A program made the position numbers and the translations under genes. A DNA stretch of 64,000 bases, taken from positions 310,001-374,000 of the forward strand of contig CAVPMW010000002.1 of the NCBI GenBank assembly GCA_963706515.1, read 5' to 3'. The DNA comes from CAVPMW01 sp963706515. GTDB lineage: Bacteria; Chloroflexota; Anaerolineae; Anaerolineales; UBA4823. Position 1 is the first letter of the stretch; each line of letters opens with the position of its first letter. The notes beneath the pieces were generated by a model. That model searched no databases and was not told where the DNA came from. It worked only from the letters and a program-made list of their open reading frames with translations. Below are positions 28,432 through 36,743 of this stretch, piece after piece.

Positions 28432-29319
28432 TTAGTCCTCCTTGAACCGGCGGAGCAGATATTCGTAAACCGGCAGGTCGCAGCGACCTTCGGTGAAGTC
28501 CACCCGTTCTTCGAAATTTTCGTTGCCAATAAAACCCTCCAGCGCGCTGCGCGTGGCCGCGTCGTAAACTCCATGGAGCGATCCCTGGTAATACCCCAAC
28601 CGCAGCATGATGCCTTGTAATTTCAGAAGCTCATCTCCCTGAAGGATGACTTGGTCGGTTTGAGCGCTTTTCCCGAAGTACAGGTCGTGCATCTCGAGCA
28701 GCTCTCCAAGGCGCAAGACTGGATCGGAATGGTCATCGACCCGGTAATCGATCCAGCGGTCGTTGAACCCGGCGTAGCCCCCCTGTGGCTTCACGACCAG
28801 GATCGCGGCGGATTGGCGACCGCGCCGGTCGCCTCCTGTGCGATCGCCGGCGAGCAGGGCGCGGTACATGCGCCAGGGCAGGGGACCGCTATCCTGGGTG
28901 AAACTGTCCGCCATCGCCTGGACGACCTCCGCACCGGTCAAAATATTCCCCTGGATCGCATAACCTGCTCCGCTGATCCTACCGGTGATACCGCCCGCCC
29001 ATGCATGGCAGGCAGCGCCGGTAAATGTAGCCGGATTTCCTTGTTGATCTACAAAGCCAACCTGGCGATGAGCGGATTCAGGGTCCTTGCTCAATAAGCT
29101 GCTTAAGGCTGCTTCTGCAGAGACACCACTTTCCATTAATAGCAATCCCTCAGGACCGAACGAGGTGTTCGCATAGGACTGAGTAGCCACTGCGCCTGCT
29201 CCGGCGCGCGCCCACGGAACCACCGCGCCAACAGCTGGGAACTTAGATGCTACCGCAATTCCCCAGGCAGGCTCTTCCAGGTCGCAGGCGACAATCGAAA
29301 ACGTTGAAGGACGAAGCAT
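28432..29319 (-). CDS. DUF1028 Ntn-hydrolase-like protein with C-terminal peptidoglycan-binding-like domain
   Basis: The first 220 residues are the DUF1028 family (FSIVACD, GIAVASKFPAVGAV, ATQSYAN), related to Ntn hydrolases of unknown substrate. The last 75 residues resemble a peptidoglycan-binding (PGB_1-like) domain (ILQGDELLKLQGIMLRLGYY). There is no signal peptide. An AGAGGT eight bases upstream favours the ATG at 29319 over 29340. A minus-strand TATAAT at 29339-29344 is a likely -10 box, making this the first gene of the run down to secF. Confidence 0.82.
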   Translation of the reverse strand: MLRPSTFSIVACDLEEPAWGIAVASKFPAVGAVVPWARAGAGAVATQSYANTSFGPEGLLLMESGVSAEAALSSLLSKDPESAHRQVGFVDQQGNPATFTGAACHAWAGGITGRISGAGYAIQGNILTGAEVVQAMADSFTQDSGPLPWRMYRALLAGDRTGGDRRGRQSAAILVVKPQGGYAGFNDRWIDYRVDDHSDPVLRLGELLEMHDLYFGKSAQTDQVILQGDELLKLQGIMLRLGYYQGSLHGVYDAATRSALEGFIGNENFEERVDFTEGRCDLPVYEYLLRRFKED

Positions 29320-29352
29320 TAGATCTACCTCTGCATTCATTATAAGCGATTT

Positions 29353-29383
29353 AGCAAACCGCCGAAAATATTGGCGGTTTGCT
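29353..29383. repeat. Perfect 11-bp intergenic hairpin
   Basis: AGCAAACCGCC (29353-29363) pairs with GGCGGTTTGCT (29373-29383) around GAAAATATT. It lies between the clpP terminator and the DUF1028 start, where the -35 region of that promoter would be, so it could be an operator. Role not shown. Confidence 0.55.
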
Positions 29384-29414
29384 AGGTAGCACGGTCATAT
29401 TCTTAAAAAAAGAC

Positions 29415-29446
29415 GGTGATATTCAGGCATGCACCTGAGTATCACC
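29415..29446 (-). terminator. Intrinsic terminator after clpP
   Basis: A 13-bp stem with one G-T pair (29415-29427 with 29434-29446) is flanked by A7 on the left and T8 on the right, so it functions in either direction. It ends tig-clpP and explains why the DUF1028 gene needs its own promoter. Confidence 0.85.
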
Positions 29447-29471
29447 CTTTTTTTAGTGATAGAAATATTGC

Positions 29472-30110
29472 TTATTTCGCTGCGGCAATGGTCGCCAATA
29501 CCTGTTTCGCCTCGGGGATTTCCATCATCAGGTCTACCAACCCGTAATCTACGGCGGCTTTAGCGTCCATGTAGAAATCGCGGTTCGTATCGTGCTCGAT
29601 GGTCTCGACCGACTTCCCGGTATGAGTCGCCAGCAGGTCGTTCAGATGGCTCTTCAAGCGCAAAATCTCGCGCGCCTGGATTTCGATGTCCGAGGCCTGG
29701 CCTTCCGCACCGCCCAATGGCTGGTGCATGTGGATGGTCGCATTGGGCAGGGCGTAGCGATGCCCTTTCGATCCGGCTGTCAGCAGCAAAGTGCCAAAGG
29801 AAGCCGTCATGCCGACTGCCAGGGTGCTGATTTGGTTCGGGATCATCTGCATCGTATCGTAGATTGCCAGGCCTGCATAAACCTGCCCGCCCGGGCAGTT
29901 GATGTACATCTGGATCGGAGATTCTGGGTCTTCGCTGCTTAAGAAAAGCAATTGGGCGACCGTAACGTTGGCAATCTGGTCGTTGATCGGTGTGCCTAAA
30001 AAGATGATCCTGTTCCGCAGCAGCAGCGAGTAAATGTCAAAGGCACGTTCACCATGCCCTGTAGTCTCGATTACCATCGGGATCAAGGATTCGGGAGAAA
30101 GTTTGTTCAT
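29472..30110 (-). CDS. clpP: ATP-dependent Clp protease proteolytic subunit
   Basis: Serine peptidase core of the Clp protease. The 212 residues carry the oxyanion/strand motif NCPGGQVYAG, the nucleophile Ser104 in GMTASFGTLLL (family consensus GQAASMGA, so somewhat diverged), His129 in IHMHQPLGG and the catalytic Asp in DTNRDFYM. It lies downstream of tig in the classical order; clpX does not follow because a terminator intervenes. Confidence 0.95.
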   Translation of the reverse strand: MNKLSPESLIPMVIETTGHGERAFDIYSLLLRNRIIFLGTPINDQIANVTVAQLLFLSSEDPESPIQMYINCPGGQVYAGLAIYDTMQMIPNQISTLAVGMTASFGTLLLTAGSKGHRYALPNATIHMHQPLGGAEGQASDIEIQAREILRLKSHLNDLLATHTGKSVETIEHDTNRDFYMDAKAAVDYGLVDLMMEIPEAKQVLATIAAAK

Positions 30111-30191
30111 AGTTTCCTTCTTTCGTGTGTCGATTGTAGTGGATTCAATTTCGGCAATCAGCCGAAACTGATTATGTATTATCTGCTGAGG

Positions 30192-31801
30192 CTATGTGTT
30201 ATCTGCCGCGGCTGTGTCTCCAGCTTCATTTTCAGCTATTTCAACCGCTGACAGGTCTACTGACCCTGACAGGTCAGTGGGCTCTGGCAGGTCTGCTGAC
30301 CCTGGCAGGTCTGCGGATATAGCCTCGGTCGGCTCAGCTGCCAGGTTACTATCTGCCAGATTACTATCTGAGTCTCCTGGTTCTGCAGCTGCTTCTGCAA
30401 CCGCTTCTGCGTCTGCTTCTGCAACCGCTTCTGCATCTGCTTCTGCATCGCTTCTGCACTGCAGAGAGCTCTTCCTCTACTTTCCCTCTCGAAATATCGC
30501 GCAGCCGGGTCAGTACTTTCTCATTGTACATATCTGCCGCAACGTTGGTCATGATATTGCGCAGCACCGATTCGTCATTCAGCCGGCGGGATTCTTTCTT
30601 TGAGAGCGCCTGAGAAAGCGAGCTCATCGTCCGAGCAGTTTCCTGCTCCAGTTCTTCAGTCTCGATCTGGATATTTTCAGCATGCCCAACTTCGTAAAGC
30701 GCCAGGGTTTCCTTTAAATGTTCCTCTGCCATGGGCTTGGCCTCTTCCCGGAAGGCATTCAAATCCATTGCACGGGTCTTTAGGTACAGGTCCAGGTCCA
30801 TATTCATGTTAGCCAGCCGCCGCTCGAAATTCTTTACGACAGAATCGATCTCGGCGTCGAGCATTTGTGGGGGGTACTCGAAGCTGGATCCTTCGACGAG
30901 TGCATGGATGACTTGTTCGTCGTACTCCCGGTTATACAAATCGCTTTTCTGGCGCTGCAGCGCTGTTCGAATATCGTCACGCAGCGCGGGCAGGTCTGCA
31001 TATTCGCCGAGTCCTTGGGCTAGCTCATCGTCGATGGCGGGCAGGATCCTCGATTTAACTTCCTTGACGGAAACTTTGAAAACGACCGGTTTATCGCGCA
31101 GGTTTTCATCTCCATAATCTTCAGGCAGGGTTGTTTCAATTGTCTTCTCATCGCCTGAAGATAACCCGATCAGGTTCCGCGAGAAACCGCCATACGGCCA
31201 TTCGGATTTGTCCGTGACGTCTTCTGCCAGGATGATCGAAGAAGCATCTAGATTCATCGAGAAAATCCGCCGGCTCATCGGCCTCGTTAATCTTACCGGC
31301 GACGTGATAATAAACTACGTCTCCCTCTTGAGCAGGGTGGTCAGCCGGTTCGAGGATTGCCTGCCTGGCCTGGATATCGGTCAGGGTCTGCTGGATTTCC
31401 TCCTCGGTAACTTCTGGTGGCGTGTAAGGGAAGCGGATTGAGTGATAATCGCCAAGTACGACCGATGCGTCCAGCGGGATTACGAACTCGAGGATGGTCG
31501 GTTCCAGGCTGACGATCTTCTCCAGCTTTCCCGGTCCATAGGGCTCTATCCCGGCTTCCTCGATCACTTTTGGGTAGATATCGTCGATCAGAAATTCCAC
31601 TGCCTCTTCGGTAACCGCAGCCTCGCCGTAGAAGCGCAGCACGACGGAGTAGGGAGCCTTACCCGGTCGAAACCCCGGAATTTTTGAACGCTGGGCGATC
31701 TTGCGCGCGGCTCTATGCCTGGCGGTCTCCAGCGCTTCCGGCTCAACTTCGACAGTGAGCTTTACCTGGCGGTTTTCTAAATTCTCGGTTTCGATCTTCA
31801 A
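30192..31801 (-). CDS. tig: Trigger factor (frameshifted)
   Basis: Ribosome-bound chaperone and peptidyl-prolyl isomerase. Frame 31148-31801 encodes the ribosome-binding domain with the signature KIPGFRPGKAP. The chain continues in another frame from about 31262 with the PPIase and helical chaperone domains down to RGKVEEEL. A second shift inside a GCAGAAGC-type repeat near 30465 leads to an acidic tail of AEADAEAV-like units ending AADNT at 30192. The first shift is beside a TTTT run. Because loss of tig is unusual, sequence error is my first explanation. clpP follows. Confidence 0.85.
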
Positions 31802-31900
31802 GGCTGAATTCCTTCTGGAAATGGAGTAAGCTGCTTCCCTTAATCCGCCGCATTATATCATGCGATTGTAACATCCGATTGTTAGATTAATATATAAAAT

Positions 31901-31936
31901 ACCCATCCGGCTTGGACTCGTGAGATCCGGGTGGGT
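31901..31936 (-). terminator. Terminator-like hairpin after tRNA-Leu
   Basis: A 10-bp stem with one mispair (31901-31910 with 31927-31936) followed on the minus strand by TATTTTATAT. It lies 24 bp downstream of the tRNA. Confidence 0.6.
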
Positions 31937-31959
31937 AAATTTGCGCTTGATTGATCGAG

Positions 31960-32041
31960 TGGGGAAGGAGGGACTTGAACCCTCACGCCTTGCGGCACAT
32001 GATCCTAAGTCATGCCTGTCTGCCAATTCCAGCACTTCCCC
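31960..32041 (-). tRNA. tRNA-Leu (anticodon UAG)
   Basis: 82 nt with acceptor stem GGGGAAG/CTTCCCC and discriminator A. D-arm TGGAATTGGCAGACA, anticodon arm CATGA-CTTAGGA-TCATG giving anticodon TAG, a class II variable arm (TGCCGCAAGGCGT), and T-arm GAGGGTTCAAGTCCCTC. CCA is not encoded. Reads CUA and, by wobble, CUN codons. Confidence 0.95.
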
Positions 32042-32104
32042 GGCGGTTACTACCGGCGGATTATGGAATTATAAGTCAGCCGGGTAGGAGCGTCAATAAT
32101 CGGC

Positions 32105-32142
32105 TATAATCCGCCCATTGAGATCTTAGATCGAGATCTAAG
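32105..32142 (+). promoter_or_regulatory. -10 box plus palindrome upstream of 32153
   Basis: TATAAT at 32105-32110 is followed by a perfect inverted repeat CTTAGATC-GA-GATCTAAG (32125-32142), then GGGAG and the TTG start at 32153. The palindrome sits between the predicted transcription start and the ribosome-binding site and could be an operator. Confidence 0.4.
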
Positions 32143-32152
32143 GGAGCTGCAC

Positions 32153-32596
32153 TTGAGCAGGGTAATTAATCCAGAGACAGCCGGGAAACAGCGCAATCAA
32201 TTAATCCGGGGAATCGTGTTGGCGCTGCGTGAGCTTTCGGGACAATCCCAGCCAGATGATAAAACGAGAGACCTGGCTGCGTTCATTTCTTTGGCTTTAT
32301 TGAACATCTACGATTCATTAGACACATCCGTTGCCGCCTGGGAGAAGCGCGGCTATTGGCTCAAGGCTGACCGCTACCGGATGGAGTGGTCCTGGACTGG
32401 CCGGCTGGGCAAGCAGATCGGGAAGGCTACGCTGGATAGCGATTGGGCGAGCGTGGCTGGCGCAGCCGCTGAGGTCGCTCAAAAGCTTTCGGGTGTGAAG
32501 CTGCCGGCAAAAAATCGCCTGGGAAGTCCCTGGGTCGGCGCATGGGCTCAGCTCCAAAAAGAAGCCAGCCGGATTGCAACCCCACTTAACTCATAA
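32153..32596 (+). CDS. Hypothetical protein
   Basis: 147 residues, soluble, mostly helical with several Trp (EKRGYWLKADRYRMEWSW, GSPWVGAWAQ). I do not recognise a family. TTG is the best start: AGGGAG lies 7 bp upstream and no ATG is available before the conserved-looking part. It is expressed alone, convergent with the radical SAM gene only 15 bp away. Confidence 0.6.
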   Translation: MSRVINPETAGKQRNQLIRGIVLALRELSGQSQPDDKTRDLAAFISLALLNIYDSLDTSVAAWEKRGYWLKADRYRMEWSWTGRLGKQIGKATLDSDWASVAGAAAEVAQKLSGVKLPAKNRLGSPWVGAWAQLQKEASRIATPLNS

Positions 32597-32611
32597 ACAG
32601 TAGAATTCAGT

Positions 32612-33754
32612 TTAGAATAAACTGAGCTGCTGTGCGGGTTTGGTTCCATCCATCAGGATGTACGGCAGCGCACGCTCGGGCCGGATCCCAAGCCTGTGCA
32701 GGTCTTCGACGGAATGCAGCGGCGCCGAGCGGCGAGCGGTGAGGATTGCTTGGACCGCGCGTGGCCCGAATCCCGGGATCCGGAGCAGGGTTTCCGGCTC
32801 GGCCTGGTTTAATTCGATTGGGGTTTCCTGTAAGTTTGCCTGCGCCCAGGCTTGTTTGGGATCGAATTCAAGAGGCAGGTTCCCGCTGGAATTGAAGGGT
32901 AGCTCTTCGACGTTGAAGTGGTAATCCCTGAGCAGGAAGGATGCCTGGTAAAGGCGATGCTCGCGCACGGGAGATTCAGCTGGTTGGCCCTCGAGCGGCG
33001 TATCTTCCAGGGGTCTGAACGCCGAGAAATACGCACGCGCCAGCCGGACCTGCTCGTGCAGATGAGCTGTGGTGCTGAGCAGCTCCAGGTCGCTCTCTCC
33101 GGCGGCTCCCACCACAAATTGGGTAGTGGTCGAAGGCCAGCGGCCTTTCCAGCCAAGCTGGGCAGGCTGCGACTGGCGGATTTGCTCGACCCACTGCAGC
33201 GGCTTCAGCAGCTCATCCATGAATTGTTTTTTAGGAGCCAGGCGCTCCAGGCGGGTGCTGTTTGGGGCTTCCAGGTTGATGGATACCCGCTCAGCCAGCT
33301 GCATCGCCCTATAGACCTGGTCGTACTCAGCGCCGGGCATCAGCTTCAGGTGTATGTAGCCGTTATATTGGTATTTCTTACGCAGGATCTCAGCGGTAGC
33401 GATCAGCGCATCCTGGGTGCGAATCCCGCCAGCCACGATCCCCGAGCTGAGGAAGATGCCCTGGGCAGCGCCAGCTCTATGTAATGAATGGTACGCCTGG
33501 GCGAGCTCATCCGGTTTGAAGGTTAACCGGCGGTAATCGCGTCCTGCGCGAAAGGGACAGTAGAAGCAGTTGCGCTCGCACGCCGAGGTGAGCAGTGTTT
33601 TCAGCAGGCGGATCTGCTTGCCGTTGGGTAATGCTGCGTGGCTGATACATAATGCGTCTGGGCGGCGCGGGGATGGGCGCTGGCTGCCGGCATCTTCGGC
33701 TGGCTCCAGGTCCATCATGTTGGATAACAGCTTGAGGCGGTCGATAGCTTCCAT
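32612..33754 (-). CDS. Radical SAM protein with helix-hairpin-helix, putative DNA modification/repair
   Basis: 380 residues. The 4Fe-4S motif is C59-ERN-C63-FY-C66, followed by a radical SAM barrel (GIFLSSGIVAGG, YIHLKLMPGAEYDQ). The C-terminus has a helix-hairpin-helix (LLRIPGFGPRAVQAIL) for DNA binding. The layout matches the family annotated as putative DNA modification/repair radical SAM protein, whose partner is normally a uracil-DNA-glycosylase-like (DUF4130) protein; no such partner is present in this window. A minus-strand TATAAT at 33770-33775 is a likely -10 box. Confidence 0.85.
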   Translation of the reverse strand: MEAIDRLKLLSNMMDLEPAEDAGSQRPSPRRPDALCISHAALPNGKQIRLLKTLLTSACERNCFYCPFRAGRDYRRLTFKPDELAQAYHSLHRAGAAQGIFLSSGIVAGGIRTQDALIATAEILRKKYQYNGYIHLKLMPGAEYDQVYRAMQLAERVSINLEAPNSTRLERLAPKKQFMDELLKPLQWVEQIRQSQPAQLGWKGRWPSTTTQFVVGAAGESDLELLSTTAHLHEQVRLARAYFSAFRPLEDTPLEGQPAESPVREHRLYQASFLLRDYHFNVEELPFNSSGNLPLEFDPKQAWAQANLQETPIELNQAEPETLLRIPGFGPRAVQAILTARRSAPLHSVEDLHRLGIRPERALPYILMDGTKPAQQLSLF

Positions 33755-34060
33755 AGATTCGCCTTTTTATTATAACACAAATGTTCTAATTAATTTTAAT
33801 CCTAATGAGTGGGATTTTCAGATATATGGGTATTGGAGAGAGCTTGCATGTAATTCCGAACTGTTCGGGCTGGAATCCACTAAAGACGGCATCCCATAAA
33901 TGGGGGAGGGTGGATTTAGAAAAGATAGATCAGCGAATACAACTCATTCGATGCTGTATTGACTTTTTACTTTTATTCGCTACACTTTAAAATATAAATT
34001 CAATAAAAAGATGATAATTCAGTTACTTTAAGTCCGTTCTATGATGAACAGGAGGTTCGG
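33755..34060. other. AT-rich gap holding two promoters
   Basis: The left end holds the -10 box of the radical SAM gene. The right part has a plus-strand promoter, TTGACT (33959-33964) with TACACT (33981-33986) at a 16-bp spacing, and an AGGAGG before the ATG at 34061. No gene is visible; base composition turns clearly AT-richer here. Confidence 0.5.
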
Positions 34061-34782
34061 ATGCACAGGTTAAAGGTGCTCATCTTCGCCTGCCTCCTTG
34101 TTCTGGTAGGTTAGTGTTCTACGACGATCGCCGAAAATTATTTGCATGATTCTGAGACTAATCATTATGATCAGTAGCTTGTCGTCTACGAAATCCTTCA
34201 ATGCAAAAAAATCTTATTGATCCTCGTTGCTTTAGGCGGCGTTGCTCTGCCGCCAACCCCAACCAATGATCTCCGCCCCGCGAACTACCCAACTTCCCCT
34301 AACCCACTACAACAAGCTGACAGCCCTCCTATGTCGCGTACACCCCCACCCTGATGACGATCGAAGGTACTCACCTCTCCTATACCAATTACCCACGTAC
34401 TGGATCTCAACCCAGCGAATTAATATATGAAGACAAGATGATCGTTGTCGTGCATCGCTGTGATGGAACATAACCTTGGGATGAATACAGGTTAGTATCC
34501 CACTCTGTTCCCCAGGATGCCATGCCGCCTTTCATATGGGGACATTATTTATAGCGATTATCCTCCGGCCATCAATGATGGGGCCACATCCTGAGACCAC
34601 CAATAGAAATTCCAGAGCTCCCATCAGAAACTCCACTGATCAGTGGTACCGCTTATCCTTATCCTGCCCCCTTGGAAACAGAACCTATATGGATATGGAT
34701 AACAAGTTCTCCTTATCCTGCCCCCTGGGATCCATCAGAAACTCTTTGGAGATGGATAACAACTACTCCTCCTGCTCCGTAA
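34061..34782 (+). pseudogene. Decayed lipoprotein gene with Pro-rich repeats
   Basis: A good ribosome-binding site precedes an ATG starting a lipoprotein-type signal peptide (MHRLKVLIFACLLVLVG), but a TAG stands between the Gly and the lipobox Cys; reading on gives CSTTIAENYLHDSETNHYD. Later text is protein-like but broken: VVVHRCDGT-stop-PWDEYRLVSH, and after more shifts two imperfect units SGTAYPYPAPLETEPIWIWI and SSPYPAPWDPSETLWRWI before the TAA at 34780. Several in-frame stops and frameshifts, not all at homopolymers, point to genuine decay more than sequencing error. Function of the ancestor unknown. Confidence 0.5.
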
Positions 34783-35034
34783 TTAGAAAGCTTGAATCCA
34801 CCTAAGGGGTATCGCTGTATTGGGGGAGTGGTAGGCACAAATAATTTTAATTCAGCATAGTTTTTAGCAGGATTTGCCAGCCGTAAGTTACGAAAAAGTG
34901 TAATTAAATTGAAAATGGCCTAGAAAATCCGCTGTTCCAGCAGTGGGGGAGGTTGACACGCTGGTTAATGCGTGATATCATCTTTATGCTTTTCTTAAGT
35001 ATTATTAAGAGAAACATGAATTGGGGAGGGAAAT

Positions 35035-35521
35035 ATGCTCGAAACTCGAAAGTGCGTTGTTTGTGGAACCGAAGTTATTCGCCCCTCAAATAAATTCAGA
35101 CGTTCTCCCAATAGAACGACATGCAGTAGAAAATGCGCAGGCTCCCTACCGAAATTGAATAAAGAAAATAGAAAAAGGAAAAATGATGGAGGCGGTCGAT
35201 GGAATATTGAGGGTTATACAGCGATATCTAAATCGATTCTTTCGCCCTCTGATCTATCACTATTTGATGATGATTTGCATTATGTATTGGAACATCGATT
35301 GGTAGATTGCAAAGCATATTGGTCGAAAATTGGGACCGGATGAGCTGGTCAGGCATATTAATGGGAATAAAACGGATAATCGTATTGAAAATCTAATCCT
35401 CGGAACTTCGATTGAAAATGCCCATGACCATGTAACATTACGCAATGAATTAACCTTTTGGAAAAATCTAGCATTGATCCTGTTATCTGTGTTATCTACA
35501 CGAAATCACACTGAAGGTTAA
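35035..35521 (+). CDS. HNH endonuclease (frameshifted)
   Basis: The N-terminus has a zinc-ribbon-like pair (CVVCGTE, TCSRKCAG) as in homing or phage HNH proteins. The HNH core starts with EHRLV and, after a frame change near 35320, continues GPDELVRHINGNKTDNRIENL, with the expected His, Asn and second Asn/His positions, then SIENAHDHV. GGGAGGG precedes the ATG at 35035. AT-rich, and 7 bp upstream of the recombinase, so possibly part of a mobile remnant. Confidence 0.75.
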
Positions 35522-35528
35522 CAATTCT

Positions 35529-36513
35529 ATGTTATCGATAAGCCAGGCCATGGGTAATTATCTCAATGCAATAAAAACCGCGCGCAGTAAGAATACAGCG
35601 GATACATATACCTATTCTCTGAAATTTTTTACTGAAACGCTAAGAGATAATGGAATTGACCCCGATAATCTCACCCCCGAGGATTTACCCGAAGATGCTG
35701 TCGCCTCGTTTGCAGCTGCGCTTAAACGTCTATCCCCTGCTACTGAAAGTTTGTATTTGACGGCTGTCGTTGGATTTTATGAATATCTTGCAGCAGAAGA
35801 GTTGAGCCAGCCCAACCTGCAGCGAGTCCGCCTTCTGGTCCGCCACCGCTCCCGCAAACCCGGGCAGCGTTTGCCCCAATTTCCTAAAGATCAAATTGAT
35901 ACCGTAATAGAATATGCAATAAATCTTGCTTCTTCTTCCCCTGCCGACCCGAGCGAATACCTGCGCAACATGCGTGACCGGGCTTTCCTGCTCACCCTGG
36001 CAGATACCGGGCTGCGCGTCCACGAGGCCTGCCAGCTCCGCAGGGGCGATTTGGACTGGAATGAAGGTAAAGCGGTCATTATTGGCAAGGGAGATCGCCA
36101 GGCTGTGGTGCGTTTTACCCGGCGCAGCTTGCACGCACTCAAGGATTATTTAACTATGCGAAATTCTTTGGATGGTTCCAGCCGCAAACCTTTGGCCTCC
36201 CTGCCCCTCTTTGCTCGCCACGACCGGGGTGCGGGGAATAAAATCAAGCCGATTACTACGGCAACCGGTCAGGAATATCGTCAACCAGCGTGTGAGCGAA
36301 GCTCTGGGTGCTGAAGCGGTCGGAACGATCACCCCCCACTCCTTCAGGCACTACTTTGTGACGGCTGTGCTGCAGGGTTCGGGCGGCAACCTGAAGATGG
36401 CTCAGGAGCTCGCCAGGCATCGCAATATAGCGGTTACCCAGAGATACGCCCATCTCAGCGATGACGAGCTGGATAAAGGTTATTGGGAAGTATTTGAAGG
36501 CGAAACCCGTTGA
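35529..36513 (+). CDS. XerC/D-like tyrosine recombinase (frameshifted)
   Basis: The N-terminal SAM-like core-binding domain (ISQAMGNYLNAIKTARSKNT) is followed by the catalytic domain. Catalytic residues are all present: Arg in TGLRVHEACQL, Lys in IIGKGDRQ, His-Arg in PHSFRHYF, His in ELARHRN and the Tyr nucleophile in TQRYAHLSDD. A one-base shift near 36265 splits it. It could be the housekeeping XerC/D or an integrase of the AT-rich island; the length (about 325 residues) fits both. It ends 35 bp before the aro promoter. Confidence 0.85.
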
Positions 36514-36548
36514 TGAGCAGGATTTCGGTTGTTTTTATTAATTCAGAC

Positions 36549-36577
36549 TTGACGAACCGGATAGGTTAGATTAGACT
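36549..36577 (+). promoter_or_regulatory. Candidate promoter of the aromatic operon
   Basis: TTGACG (36549-36554) and TAGACT (36572-36577) with a 17-bp spacer. The expected start near 36584 is only a few bases before the leader ATG at 36588, so the leader may be translated from a nearly leaderless transcript. Confidence 0.5.
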
Positions 36578-36587
36578 CATGCCCAAT

Positions 36588-36668
36588 ATGAACCCAAAAT
36601 TTTTTATCCGCTATTTTGCTGGCTATTATTACGGCACCGGGATCCGGGCTGCCGTTGGCTGCGCTTAG
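36588..36668 (+). CDS. Aromatic operon leader peptide (Phe/Tyr-rich)
   Basis: A 26-codon reading frame, too short for routine calling: residues 1-15 read MNPKFFIRYFAGYYY, then GTGIRAAVGCA and TAG. Seven of residues 5-15 are Phe or Tyr, ending in three consecutive Tyr codons (36624-36632). An in-frame ATG at 36579 would add three residues. It directly precedes an intrinsic terminator and the chorismate mutase gene. By analogy with the pheA and trp leader peptides, it would sense charged tRNA-Phe and tRNA-Tyr by ribosome stalling. No strong ribosome-binding site is visible. Confidence 0.75.
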   Translation: MNPKFFIRYFAGYYYGTGIRAAVGCA

Positions 36669-36729
36669 CGGGTATAGATCATCCTGACCAGGAACGCGAG
36701 ACCAACGGTTCTCGCGTTTTTTGTTTTTT
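36652..36729 (+). promoter_or_regulatory. Transcription attenuator of the aromatic operon (antiterminator and terminator)
   Basis: CCGTTGG (36652-36658), inside the leader peptide frame, is complementary to CCAACGG (36702-36708), the loop of the terminator, and GCG (36661-36663) can extend the pairing to CGC (36695-36697) in the terminator's 5' arm. A ribosome stalled at the Tyr codons would leave 36652 onward free to form this antiterminator; one that reaches the stop at 36668 would cover it and let the terminator form. Confidence 0.65.
36693..36729 (+). terminator. Attenuator terminator before aroH
   Basis: A perfect 9-bp stem, AACGCGAGA (36693-36701) with TCTCGCGTT (36710-36718), loop CCAACGGT, followed by a T-rich run to 36729. 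It lies between the leader peptide and aroH on the coding strand, so it acts on the operon's own transcript. Confidence 0.85.
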
Positions 36730-36743
36730 TGGAGAAGAACTCG

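Noticed and set aside
30257..30448. Open frame rich in Gln and Lys on the minus strand (MQKQMQKRLQ type)
   Set aside because: It is an alternate frame of the repetitive acidic tail of trigger factor.
36588..36743. T-box riboswitch for the aro operon
   Set aside because: No T-box consensus or specifier-loop structure is visible; the Phe/Tyr leader peptide explains the terminator better.
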